A stretch of DNA of 64,000 bases from JAJRXR01 sp041987545 (GTDB lineage Bacteria; Planctomycetota; Phycisphaerae; Phycisphaerales; UBA1924): positions 124,001-188,000 of the forward strand of contig JBHIWH010000004.1 of assembly GCA_041987545.1 (NCBI GenBank), read 5' to 3'. The translations under genes were made by a program, and so were the position numbers. The notes under the pieces are model-generated. The model searched no databases and had not been told where the DNA came from. It worked only from the letters and a program-made list of their open reading frames with translations. Shown here in pieces: positions 53,353-60,462 of the stretch (positions within the stretch are counted from its first letter, which is position 1; each line of letters opens with the position of its first letter).

Positions 53353-53973
53353 ATGACGCACGCCCCGACCGCAATCCCGCAACCGGCCGCGCACCCGCCG
53401 ACCGAGCAGCCGCTCCTGGTCGAGTGGGTGAGCGAGGGCGACGAGGGCATCGACATGTTGGCGTGGCTCAGCTCGCGACAAAAGCTCAAGGCGCCGATCG
53501 GTCGGGTGCGCGCGATCGGGCTGACGGCGCTCCACGTGGTCTTCTTCGTGGTCGGCGCTCTGAGCGTTCTGGCCGGGCTGGTCGTGGGCAAGCCGCTCGT
53601 GCTGTGGCTCGGCGTGTTCGTGCTCCTGGTCAGCGTGTGGGGGATCGTGGGGATGGTGCGGGTGCTCAATCCCAGGGTATTCCATGCCAAAGTCGCCGCG
53701 ATGGCCCGCCGCAGCGGCTCGATCGAGTCCACCGAGGGGCGTTGGGTGTGCAGGATCGGCGAGGGCCGGGTCGAGTTCGAGTGGCTCGACCGAGAGCACT
53801 TGTTCCGTTTCCCTTCGCGCGAAATCACCGAGGTCGCGATTGGCGACGAGCGGGTCGCGTTGCTCGCGGGCAAGCACCTGCGTGGGTTCTTCCCGGTCGG
53901 CGCCCTGCCGGGGGGTGATCCCGAGACCACGGTCTGGGCGGCGTTGCGTCACGCGGCGCCGGGGGATGCATAG
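53353..53973 (+). CDS. Membrane protein with two helices and a C-terminal beta domain
   Basis: A 206-residue protein. Residues 60-105 hold two adjacent membrane helices (ALHVVFFVVGALSVLAGLVVG and LVLWLGVFVLLVSVWGIVGMV). The C-terminal part (GRWVCRIGEGRVEFEWLDREHLFRF, SREITEVAIGDERVALL) resembles a small PH-like beta domain, as in YcxB-type proteins; this is weak. N-terminal 25 residues are Pro/Ala-rich. Function unknown. Followed by the VOC gene 25 bases downstream, so cotranscription is likely. Confidence 0.65.
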   Translation: MTHAPTAIPQPAAHPPTEQPLLVEWVSEGDEGIDMLAWLSSRQKLKAPIGRVRAIGLTALHVVFFVVGALSVLAGLVVGKPLVLWLGVFVLLVSVWGIVGMVRVLNPRVFHAKVAAMARRSGSIESTEGRWVCRIGEGRVEFEWLDREHLFRFPSREITEVAIGDERVALLAGKHLRGFFPVGALPGGDPETTVWAALRHAAPGDA

Positions 53974-53998
53974 CAGAGCACGAGCCGAGGAGGTCCCC

Positions 53999-54385
53999 GT
54001 GTCCGATTTCAACGCAAAGCACAACCGCTTCGTCTGGATGGACATCCCGGTCGCGGACCTGGACCGGGCGATCGCGTTCTACACGGGCGTGCTCGCCGTC
54101 CCGCTGCACTGCGAGAAGTACGAGGACCTGAGGTTCGCCATCCTCGACCACGACCAGGGCAACGGCGGCTGCCTGGTCGTCGACCCCGACGCGATCAGCG
54201 CCGCGCACGGCCCGCTCGTCTACCACAACGTCGATGGTCGCATCCGCGACGCGGTGAAGAAGGTCGCCGAGCTTGGCGGCGCGGTCACGCAGGATGTCCA
54301 CCAGATCGGGCCCTACGGCTACCGCGCCCTGGTCACCGACTCGGAGGGCAACCGGCTCGCGCTGCACTCCAACTCCGACGCCTGA
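53999..54385 (+). CDS. VOC family (glyoxalase-like) protein
   Basis: A 128-residue single VOC domain starting at GTG 53999 with GAGGAGG five bases upstream. RFVWMDIPVADLDRAIAFYTGVL is the first beta-alpha-beta unit; a second begins HGPLVYHNVDGRIRDAVKKVAELGG, ending YRALVTDSEGNRLALHS. Such proteins act as metal-dependent lyases, dioxygenases or resistance binders; a specific reaction cannot be read. The second half has the typical His/Glu positions (NRLALHS). Confidence 0.88.
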   Translation: MSDFNAKHNRFVWMDIPVADLDRAIAFYTGVLAVPLHCEKYEDLRFAILDHDQGNGGCLVVDPDAISAAHGPLVYHNVDGRIRDAVKKVAELGGAVTQDVHQIGPYGYRALVTDSEGNRLALHSNSDA

Positions 54386-54433
54386 GGCCGTCGGGGCGGG
54401 CGAGATTCACCGTCTCGGGCGCCTCCCTCGTGC

Positions 54434-54604
54434 ATGCGCCTCAACACGTGCGCCTGCTCTCCCGATATCGCCTTCATGCCCGACTGGCTGCTCTGGACCA
54501 TCGGCGTGGTCGTGTTCCTGCTGGCGTGCCGATCGTTCATCCGCTTCGGTGGCTGGCTCGGCGAGCACGGGCACTGGGGCGACGGCGGCATGGGCTCGAT
54601 CTGA
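54434..54604 (+). CDS. Small single-helix membrane protein
   Basis: A 56-codon frame from ATG 54434 to TGA 54604, with a possible internal start at ATG 54476. It holds one transmembrane helix (LLWTIGVVVFLLACRSFI) and a glycine/His-rich tail (GEHGHWGDGGMGSI). Third positions are G/C-rich, as in genes here, and it follows the VOC gene by 48 bases on the same strand. No family recognised. Confidence 0.45.
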   Translation: MRLNTCACSPDIAFMPDWLLWTIGVVVFLLACRSFIRFGGWLGEHGHWGDGGMGSI

Positions 54605-54692
54605 GGACCGAAGGGCGGACACGCTGTGGCCTCTGCTTTGGAGCACGCCCGCCCACCCGACGGTCTCTTTGCCCGAGCACACTGAAGAGGCG

Positions 54693-54712
54693 GCCCGGCC
54701 TCTCGGCCGGGC
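54693..54712 (-). terminator. Hairpin after the exported protein gene
   Basis: GCCCGGCC (54693-54700) and GGCCGGGC (54705-54712) form a perfect 8-bp stem with a TCTC loop, 16 bases past the stop of the minus-strand gene at 54728. The downstream T content is low. Confidence 0.5.
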
Positions 54713-54727
54713 GGCGCCCCCGTTCGA

Positions 54728-55672
54728 TCAACCGCCGCTCATGAGTGAGCACTGCAGGTAGATCGCCAACGCACCGCTGAGACAGATGGTTCGGCCGGTG
54801 AGGGCATCAGCGCGCTCTCGGCTGAGCTGCTGGCTCCAGCGGCCCTGGCACCTGAGGATCGCCGTCGGGCCCCCGCCCGCACGCCAGCACTCCTCCCTGA
54901 AGTTCCGGTGCCACTCGCGCGAGCCGATGTAGTCCATCCGCTCCTGGTAGGTCGCGTTGCAGTCGTTGACCGTCTGGGCGTAGTCGAGCAGGCAATTGTG
55001 CTCGCCCGAGGGCGGCTGGACCGCGGGATCGGCCGGTGGCCACGCGAGCATGGTCACGGCGCCGGCCGAGTCGGCCACGATCGGGATCGTCGCCCCGACC
55101 CACCCCTGCACGCTCTGCGCACTCGCGGGGTCCACGAACCCGTCCTCGGCGTCACGCCGGAACTGCTCCTCGTAGAGGTGGCCGACCATCTTAAGCGACA
55201 TCGCCTTCGCCTCACCCAGGTCCGCCGCGACATCGAACACGAACAGCGTGGTGTCCGTGTCCCCGTTGATCTCGGTGAAGTCAACGTGACCGAATACCGG
55301 GAACGAGCCGGACGACGTCATGATCCACCCGCTCACATCCCCGGCCAGGATTGAGCCCGACGCGCCGACCTGGGCGAGCCCATCCTCGAATTCTCGCTGG
55401 TACCAGTCGGGCGCAGGGTAGAACGAGTGCTCGGCGTACGACCCGGCGCCGACGACAACGCCCGTCGCCTCGTCGATCACGCTGACCTGACGCTGGCCCA
55501 GCAGCTCGGCCCCCAGCTCGATGCGGTACTCGCGGGTGTCGTCCAGCCCCCACGCCTGGCTCCAGATCTCGGGATCGGGCGCCAGCCCCGATGACTGCCC
55601 CACCACCGGGGCGACCAGCACGCCGACACCGAGCGCGCAGACCGCCGCCTGACACAACTTCATGCTGTTCAT
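54728..55672 (-). CDS. Exported protein of unknown function
   Basis: A 314-residue exported protein; signal peptide MNSMKLCQAAVCALGVGVLVAPVVGQ. GAGGAG lies seven bases before ATG 55672. The body has a beta-rich region (RQVSVIDEATGVVVGAGSYA, ILAGDVSGWIMTSSG, DTTLFVFDVA) and a C-terminal Cys-rich part with five cysteines (NCLLDYAQTVNDCNATYQ, EECWRAGGG, LRCQGRW, CLSGALAIYLQCSL), likely disulfide-bonded. No family recognised. Monocistronic. Confidence 0.72.
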   Translation of the reverse strand: MNSMKLCQAAVCALGVGVLVAPVVGQSSGLAPDPEIWSQAWGLDDTREYRIELGAELLGQRQVSVIDEATGVVVGAGSYAEHSFYPAPDWYQREFEDGLAQVGASGSILAGDVSGWIMTSSGSFPVFGHVDFTEINGDTDTTLFVFDVAADLGEAKAMSLKMVGHLYEEQFRRDAEDGFVDPASAQSVQGWVGATIPIVADSAGAVTMLAWPPADPAVQPPSGEHNCLLDYAQTVNDCNATYQERMDYIGSREWHRNFREECWRAGGGPTAILRCQGRWSQQLSRERADALTGRTICLSGALAIYLQCSLMSGG

Positions 55673-56171
55673 GAACCAACTCCTCTGGATGATGTCGATC
55701 CCGACAGCACACCGACGACGCGGAAGGACAACCGGCGGCTGTTTGGCCGCCGTCGTCGTGGAACGACCGCGCCCCGACGCCGCGGCGGCGACGATCGAGC
55801 GCAAGATCCGACTCCGGGTCACTCTCGTGCGGCGCACAGACGCGGCCGCCCAACGGCAACACTCAGAACGAGCCCGACTGCCCGGCTTTCCGCAACACCT
55901 CGGGCGCCGGTTTCTGTGTTCCAGAGAATTGTTCTGATAATGCTGCATTATGAGACTGATTCGACCGCGCCCCGAGGCGCCCGTGGGCGTTGCCTACCCG
56001 TGCACCCGCACGCCGCGAGCAACGCCTGTGTCGATCATGGGGATCCTCCGGGCTCCGCGGGTCCGTTTCTGGCCCGCCGGCCCGTGATCGCGACGACGCC
56101 CGGATCGGATCGAGGATCCGCCCGATAGGCCCCACGCGAAGGCGGCGACACCCGCCGCCGGGGGATGCCCG
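55673..56171. other. 500-bp gene-free region with a palindrome
   Basis: No protein-like frame is visible. The stretch 55905-55960 is AT-richer and holds ATAATG (55937-55942) and CATTAT (55946-55951) around CTG, a 15-bp palindrome, which may serve the divergent genes at 55672 and 56172. GTTC occurs at 55918-55921 and 55931-55934. The remainder is plain GC-rich sequence. Confidence 0.45.
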
Positions 56172-56933
56172 ATGAACCCGATCACCGCCGCCTACCGCCC
56201 GAGCAAGGGCCTGACCACGTTCACCTCGCTCCTGCTCGGCGCGTGCGCGTTCTTCGCGATGCTCCGCCTGGGCTCGGGCTGGCTCGACCTCGAGCTGTTC
56301 GCCGAGTATCGCTCGAGCGAGGAGATGTACCAGGAGGGCGCCTGGGTCGGCGCGGGCCTGCGCCACCTGGCGGTCTTGTTGTTCGACAACATCGTCTGGG
56401 TCATGACCGTGGTGTGCTTCTGCGTCTGGGTCGTCCGGGCCTCCAAGAACGCCCGCGCCCTTGGCGCCCAGGGCATGCAGGTGTCCCCGGGCTGGGCCGC
56501 CGGCTGGTTCTTCGTGCCGATCGCCAACCTGTTCATGCCCTTCAAGGCGGTGTCCGAGATCTGGAAGGCCAGCGGCGCGACCCGCGACCCGGACCCGACG
56601 GCCTGGAAGGCCGAGCCCGCCGGCCCGGTCGTGTTCTGGTGGAGCGTCTGGATCCTCGCGGGCCTGGCGGCGCACTTCAACTTCAACTTCAGCGTCAACG
56701 GCGTGCCGACGCTCGACTCGCTCCGCATGACCACGTACGTCCAGATGCTCGCCGCCGGCCTCTCGCTGGTCAGCGCGTTCGCCGCGTTCAACCTCGTCCG
56801 GGGCATCCACTTCCGGCAGGAGCACAAGTGGTCGCTGATCCAGGCGGGCGCGGTCAAGGCCGGCCCCGGTCCCGTCGCCGACGAGCCGGGCGACGGCGGC
56901 CACCCGTTCCTCCGCCAGACGCCGGCGGCCTGA
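56172..56933 (+). CDS. DUF4328-like membrane protein
   Basis: A 253-residue protein with about five hydrophobic helices (SLLLGACAFFAML, LAVLLFDNIVWVMTVVCFCVWVV, GWAAGWFFVPIANLFMPFKAVSEIWKAS, VVFWWSVWILAGLAAHF, MLAAGLSLVSAFAAFNLV). The central segment GWFFVPIANLFMPFKAVSEIWKAS is the DUF4328 signature as I recall it. Role unknown. It ends three bases from the stop of the convergent TerC gene. Confidence 0.78.
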   Translation: MNPITAAYRPSKGLTTFTSLLLGACAFFAMLRLGSGWLDLELFAEYRSSEEMYQEGAWVGAGLRHLAVLLFDNIVWVMTVVCFCVWVVRASKNARALGAQGMQVSPGWAAGWFFVPIANLFMPFKAVSEIWKASGATRDPDPTAWKAEPAGPVVFWWSVWILAGLAAHFNFNFSVNGVPTLDSLRMTTYVQMLAAGLSLVSAFAAFNLVRGIHFRQEHKWSLIQAGAVKAGPGPVADEPGDGGHPFLRQTPAA

Positions 56934-56936
56934 GCC

Positions 56937-57809
56937 TCAGGCCCCGCCCGGCGCCGGGTGCTCGGGCTCGGCGGCCCGCGATCGCCGCCGCGAGCCCGCC
57001 TTCATGTTGATCAGCTCGACGACGAGCGCAAACCCCATCGCGAAGTAGATGTACCCGCGGTCCAGGTGCTGGTGCAGCCCGTCGGCGACCAGCAGCACGC
57101 CGATGAGCACCAGGAACGCCAGCGCCAGCGTCTTCATCGTCGGCCGCTTCATCACGAAGCGGCTCACGGGGCCGGCCATCGTCAGCATGACGGCGACGGC
57201 CAGAACAACCGCCGTCGCCATGATCCAGTAGTTGCTGGTCATGCCGACGGCGGTGATGACGCTGTCGAGGCTGAAGACCAGGTCGAGCATCAGGATCTGC
57301 CCGATCACGACGCCGACGCTCGCCTTCGCGGCCTCGGCTATCCCAGGGCGGGTCTCCGGGTCGTGGCGGAGCGCGCCGCCCTCCTCGACCATGTGGTGGA
57401 TCTCCCACGTCGCCTTGGCGATGAGGAAGAGCCCGCCGAGCAGCAGGACCAGGTCCTTGCCCGAGATCGTGATGGCCTGCGTGATGCGCTGCCCGGTCTC
57501 GGGGTCGGTGACGGTCTCCTCGAAGTAGGGCAGGTCGAAGAGCCCCGCCTCGAGCTTCATGATCATCCAGGCCAGGGCCAGCAGCACGAGCCGCATCGCG
57601 CCGGCGAGGATCAGGCCCAGGTTGCGGACCTTCGCCTGCTTCTCCTCGGGCAGCCGCTGGGTGAGGATCGCGATGAAGACGACGTTGTCGATCCCCAGGA
57701 CGATCTCGAGGGCCGCGAGCGAGACGAGGGCGGTCAGGCCCGCGAGGCTGAAGAACGCGACCGCCTCGGGCGTCCCACCCACCTCGGCCAGCATCATCAG
57801 TCCGTCCAT
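56937..57809 (-). CDS. TerC family integral membrane protein
   Basis: A 290-residue polytopic protein with about eight hydrophobic helices. The TerC core motif LEIVLGIDNVVFIAILTQRLP occurs near residue 35 and a related motif LMLDLVFSLDSVITAVGMTS near 170, both with the in-membrane Asp/Asn pair. TerC/Alx-type proteins handle manganese or tellurite resistance and may load metals to exported enzymes. GGAGGG lies about nine bases before ATG 57809. The long open frame upstream is not protein-like. Confidence 0.9.
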   Translation of the reverse strand: MDGLMMLAEVGGTPEAVAFFSLAGLTALVSLAALEIVLGIDNVVFIAILTQRLPEEKQAKVRNLGLILAGAMRLVLLALAWMIMKLEAGLFDLPYFEETVTDPETGQRITQAITISGKDLVLLLGGLFLIAKATWEIHHMVEEGGALRHDPETRPGIAEAAKASVGVVIGQILMLDLVFSLDSVITAVGMTSNYWIMATAVVLAVAVMLTMAGPVSRFVMKRPTMKTLALAFLVLIGVLLVADGLHQHLDRGYIYFAMGFALVVELINMKAGSRRRSRAAEPEHPAPGGA

Positions 57810-58082
57810 CTCGCCCTCCGTGCGCGCCCGTGAGGCTGGAGGGTATTGCGGCCCGGGGCCCGCCCGCCAGGCGACGCGCAAGAAGTGCGCCCGCCGGGAT
57901 CCGCCGCGGGCCCGCCAACCGCCCGCGAATTGCAGCGCCCGCGCGCGTCCGGCCGATCCAGAGCCCCGGCCAGGGAAGGCGACTCGGCGGCGGAGCCCGC
58001 GCAACCACCCAGGGATGGCGACACGCTCGCCCGGACCGCCCCACACCCGGGGCCGGCCCACGCACGCGCGAAGGAACACCCG
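57810..58082. other. Divergent promoter region between terC-like and bactofilin genes
   Basis: About 273 very GC-rich bases with no protein-like frame beyond extensions of its neighbours and no hairpin that stands out. Confidence 0.35.
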
Positions 58083-58547
58083 ATGCCCGATCACAAGCTG
58101 CCCAACAACGAGATGACCATCATCGGGCCCGACACCCGCATCAGCGGCGAGGTCTCGTTCAACTCCACCGCACGCATCCTCGGCACCGTCGAGGGCAAGA
58201 TCATCGCCAACGGCGAGCTGCAGATCGGCCCCTCGGCCAACTGCCAGGCCGCCATCGAGGGCAAGACCGTCGTCGTCGACGGCGGCGTCGACGGCCCGGT
58301 CCACGCCTCCGACCGCCTCACCCTCAGCCCCCACGCCCGGCTCGTCGGCGACATCCGCGCCGGGACGCTCGTCGTCGCCGAGGGCGCGAGCTTCGTCGGC
58401 CACTGCCAGGTCGGGCCCCAGGCCAGCGAGCTGGCCGAGGGCGGGACGACCATGCCGTCGGCGGACATCGACTTCAAGCCGCCGTGGAAGAACGAGCGCA
58501 CGGCCGAGGCCCGGCGGACGACCGAGCCCTCGATCGCCGCGGCCTAG
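58083..58547 (+). CDS. Bactofilin (polymer-forming cytoskeletal protein)
   Basis: A 154-residue bactofilin: a short N-terminus with NNEMTIIGPDTRISGEVSFN, then regular six-residue beta-helix turns (GTVEGKIIANGELQIGPSAN, GKTVVVDGGVDGPVHASD, GTLVVAEGASFVGHCQV). Bactofilins polymerise without nucleotides into filaments or sheets that set cell shape or localise wall enzymes. C-terminal tail is charged. It precedes the zinc-ribbon/bactofilin-like gene by 72 bases, the same strand, so an operon is likely; BioY follows after 70 more. Confidence 0.92.
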   Translation: MPDHKLPNNEMTIIGPDTRISGEVSFNSTARILGTVEGKIIANGELQIGPSANCQAAIEGKTVVVDGGVDGPVHASDRLTLSPHARLVGDIRAGTLVVAEGASFVGHCQVGPQASELAEGGTTMPSADIDFKPPWKNERTAEARRTTEPSIAAA

Positions 58548-58619
58548 CCCGAAGCAAGACAGCTCACTCACCGTCACGCCGCGCGGCCCCGCCGCGCCCA
58601 CGCCCAGGGTCCGCACCCC

Positions 58620-59120
58620 ATGACCGCGCTTCCCAAGAGCCCGCACGCGACCGAGGACTGCTCGTCCTGGATGCCGTCGCTGCCGACCCGCCCAGTCCGC
58701 TGCTACCTGTGCGCCCGCGAGTTCGACGTTGCGATCAAGGCGATGAGCGCCTCGTGCCCCTACTGCTACAAGCGGATCGTCGTCGAGGACGTCGTCATCC
58801 GCGGGCCCTGGTGGGGCGGGAAGATCGAGACCTGCGGCGCCGTCGAGATCCACAAGCGGACCCGCGCCACCGCGACCATGCTCCTGGCGGGCGGGGGCGT
58901 GCTGATCCACGGGTACCTGGACGGGAGCGTCGTCTCGGGCGGGCTGGTCCGCCTGACCGAGCGGGCGACGGTCAAGGGGCGTGTCCGCGCCCCGCGGATC
59001 GAGATCCACCCGGGCGCCGTCATCGACAACGCCCTGCTCGAGATCCCCGCCACGCCCCTCGAGGCGCTGGCGCCCGTGGGCGTCCCGATCGCCTCGGCCG
59101 AGCTGGCGCCCGCGGCCTGA
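58620..59120 (+). CDS. Zinc-ribbon protein with bactofilin-like domain
   Basis: A 166-residue protein. The N-terminus has a zinc ribbon CYLCAREFDVAIKAMSASCPYC (Cys28/31 and Cys46/49). From about residue 58 it shows bactofilin-type beta-helix repeats: GKIETCGAVEIHKRTRATAT, GGGVLIHGYLDGSVVSGGL, TERATVKGRVRAPRIEIHPG. This is a fusion of a putative metal-binding or nucleic-acid-binding ribbon with a polymerising domain. It probably copolymerises with, or is recruited by, the bactofilin encoded just upstream. Start is ATG 58620. Confidence 0.82.
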   Translation: MTALPKSPHATEDCSSWMPSLPTRPVRCYLCAREFDVAIKAMSASCPYCYKRIVVEDVVIRGPWWGGKIETCGAVEIHKRTRATATMLLAGGGVLIHGYLDGSVVSGGLVRLTERATVKGRVRAPRIEIHPGAVIDNALLEIPATPLEALAPVGVPIASAELAPAA

Positions 59121-59190
59121 GCCGGCCGCGATCCGCAGGCCCCCCCACCATCCTGAACTCGCTTGGGCGGGGCCGTATCCTCTGCCTCGC

Positions 59191-59781
59191 ATGCCCGCCC
59201 GCGAGACCACAGCGCCGCGCGCCGACCTCTCGATCTCCACGCTCGAGCTGCGCATCCTCGGCACGCTCCTGTTCACCCTGCTGACCTCGCTCGGCGCCCT
59301 GATCGCCATCCCGCTCCCGCCCGACGGCATCCCGATGACGCTGCAGACGCTGGCCGTCGTGATGGCGGCGCTGTGCCTGGGCCCGAGGCTGGGCGTGGCG
59401 AGCATGGCGCTGTACCTGGCCGTCGGGATGGTCGGCGCCGGCGTCTTCGCCGACGGCTCGGCCGGCCTCGCCGTCCTGACCTCGCAGACCGGGGGCTACC
59501 TCGTCGGCTTCATCGCCTGCCAGCCGGTGATCACATCGATCATCCGCAGGCGCGACGGGTCGGTCCGCGGGTGGGGCGCGCTGATCCTGGCCGTCCTCGC
59601 GGGGCACGCGGTCATCTTCGCGCTCGGCGTCCCCTGGTACGCGTTCGTGCACGGGTACACGCCCGAGCGGGCGGTCATGGGCGGGCTCGTGCCATTCCTG
59701 CCCGGGCTGGCGCTGAAGACCGCGATCGCGGTCCTGCTCGGGCGGTACGCGGCGCCGCTGGCGATGAAGCGGATCTGGTAG
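59191..59781 (+). CDS. bioY: BioY family biotin transport substrate-binding protein
   Basis: A 196-residue membrane S-component: LLFTLLTSLGALIAIPLPP, GIPMTLQTLAVVMAALCLGPRLG, MALYLAVGMVGAGVFADGS, GYLVGFIACQPVITS, GWGALILAVLAGHAVIFALGVPWYAFV, LVPFLPGLALKTAIAVLLG. The MTLQTLAVVMAALCLGP stretch is typical of BioY. Energy-coupling partners (EcfA, EcfT) are not in the window; BioY alone may import biotin at low rate. ATG at 59191. Confidence 0.92.
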   Translation: MPARETTAPRADLSISTLELRILGTLLFTLLTSLGALIAIPLPPDGIPMTLQTLAVVMAALCLGPRLGVASMALYLAVGMVGAGVFADGSAGLAVLTSQTGGYLVGFIACQPVITSIIRRRDGSVRGWGALILAVLAGHAVIFALGVPWYAFVHGYTPERAVMGGLVPFLPGLALKTAIAVLLGRYAAPLAMKRIW

Positions 59782-59910
59782 ACGCGGACGCGTTCCCGGA
59801 CCTCGGCGCGCGGGACCCGGGGTATCGGGCTGGGTCGCCCGCCCTATTCCCTGCGTCACACGGGCGGATCGCTCCAGACCGAGGCGTCCCCGGCCGACGG
59901 TCTCGGTTCG

Positions 59911-60459
59911 ATGCGCGCCGCTTCGCCGACACGCCGGGCCTTCTCGCTGGTCGAGCTCGTCATCGTCGTGGTGATTATCGGGATCATCTCGGCGATCGCG
60001 ATCCCGAGGCTCTCGCAGTCCAGCGACGGCGCGTTCGCCGCCGCGATGCTCAAGGACTGGCGCGAGCTGCAGTCCGCGGCCGAGCGCTTCAGCGCCGAGC
60101 ACGCGGGCCTGGGGATCGGCAAGACCTCGGTCGGCGGCGTGGACACCGCCGGCGACGTCGTCCTCCGCCTCACCGACTTCTCCGATCTGGACGGCGACCC
60201 GAACGCGAGCGGCATGTACGGGCCCTACCTCGACCGATTCCCCAAGAACCGCGAGAACGGCCTGAACACACTCCGCGTGGACGGCGCCGACCCGGGCGCG
60301 GGCACCCACGGCTGGCGGCTCGACTCGGCCACCGGCGTCTTCGTCCCCGACACCGAGGACGGGATCATCATCATCCACAACCTGGGCACGAAGCTCGACG
60401 CCATCGTCGATCTCGACGGCCTCGGCGGCGGAAGCGGCAAGTTCATACTCGACAGGTAG
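59911..60459 (+). CDS. Pseudopilin, type II secretion/type IV pilus-like
   Basis: A 182-residue prepilin: RRAFSLVELVIVVVIIGIISAIAIPRLS is the classical leader and N-terminal helix (cleavage before Phe, Glu at +5). The globular part continues with AAAMLKDWRELQSAAERFSAEH, DTAGDVVLRLTDFSDLDGDP and a C-terminal beta hairpin (TGVFVPDTEDGIIIIHN). GspG- or pilin-like. No assembly genes lie nearby, so it relies on machinery elsewhere. It converges with the VCBS dockerin gene three bases away. Confidence 0.88.
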   Translation: MRAASPTRRAFSLVELVIVVVIIGIISAIAIPRLSQSSDGAFAAAMLKDWRELQSAAERFSAEHAGLGIGKTSVGGVDTAGDVVLRLTDFSDLDGDPNASGMYGPYLDRFPKNRENGLNTLRVDGADPGAGTHGWRLDSATGVFVPDTEDGIIIIHNLGTKLDAIVDLDGLGGGSGKFILDR

Positions 60460-60462
60460 CCG

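Noticed and set aside
55918..55934. LexA-like GTTC-N-GTTC box
   Set aside because: The two GTTC copies are nine bases apart, not seven as in the alphaproteobacterial box, and no SOS gene follows.
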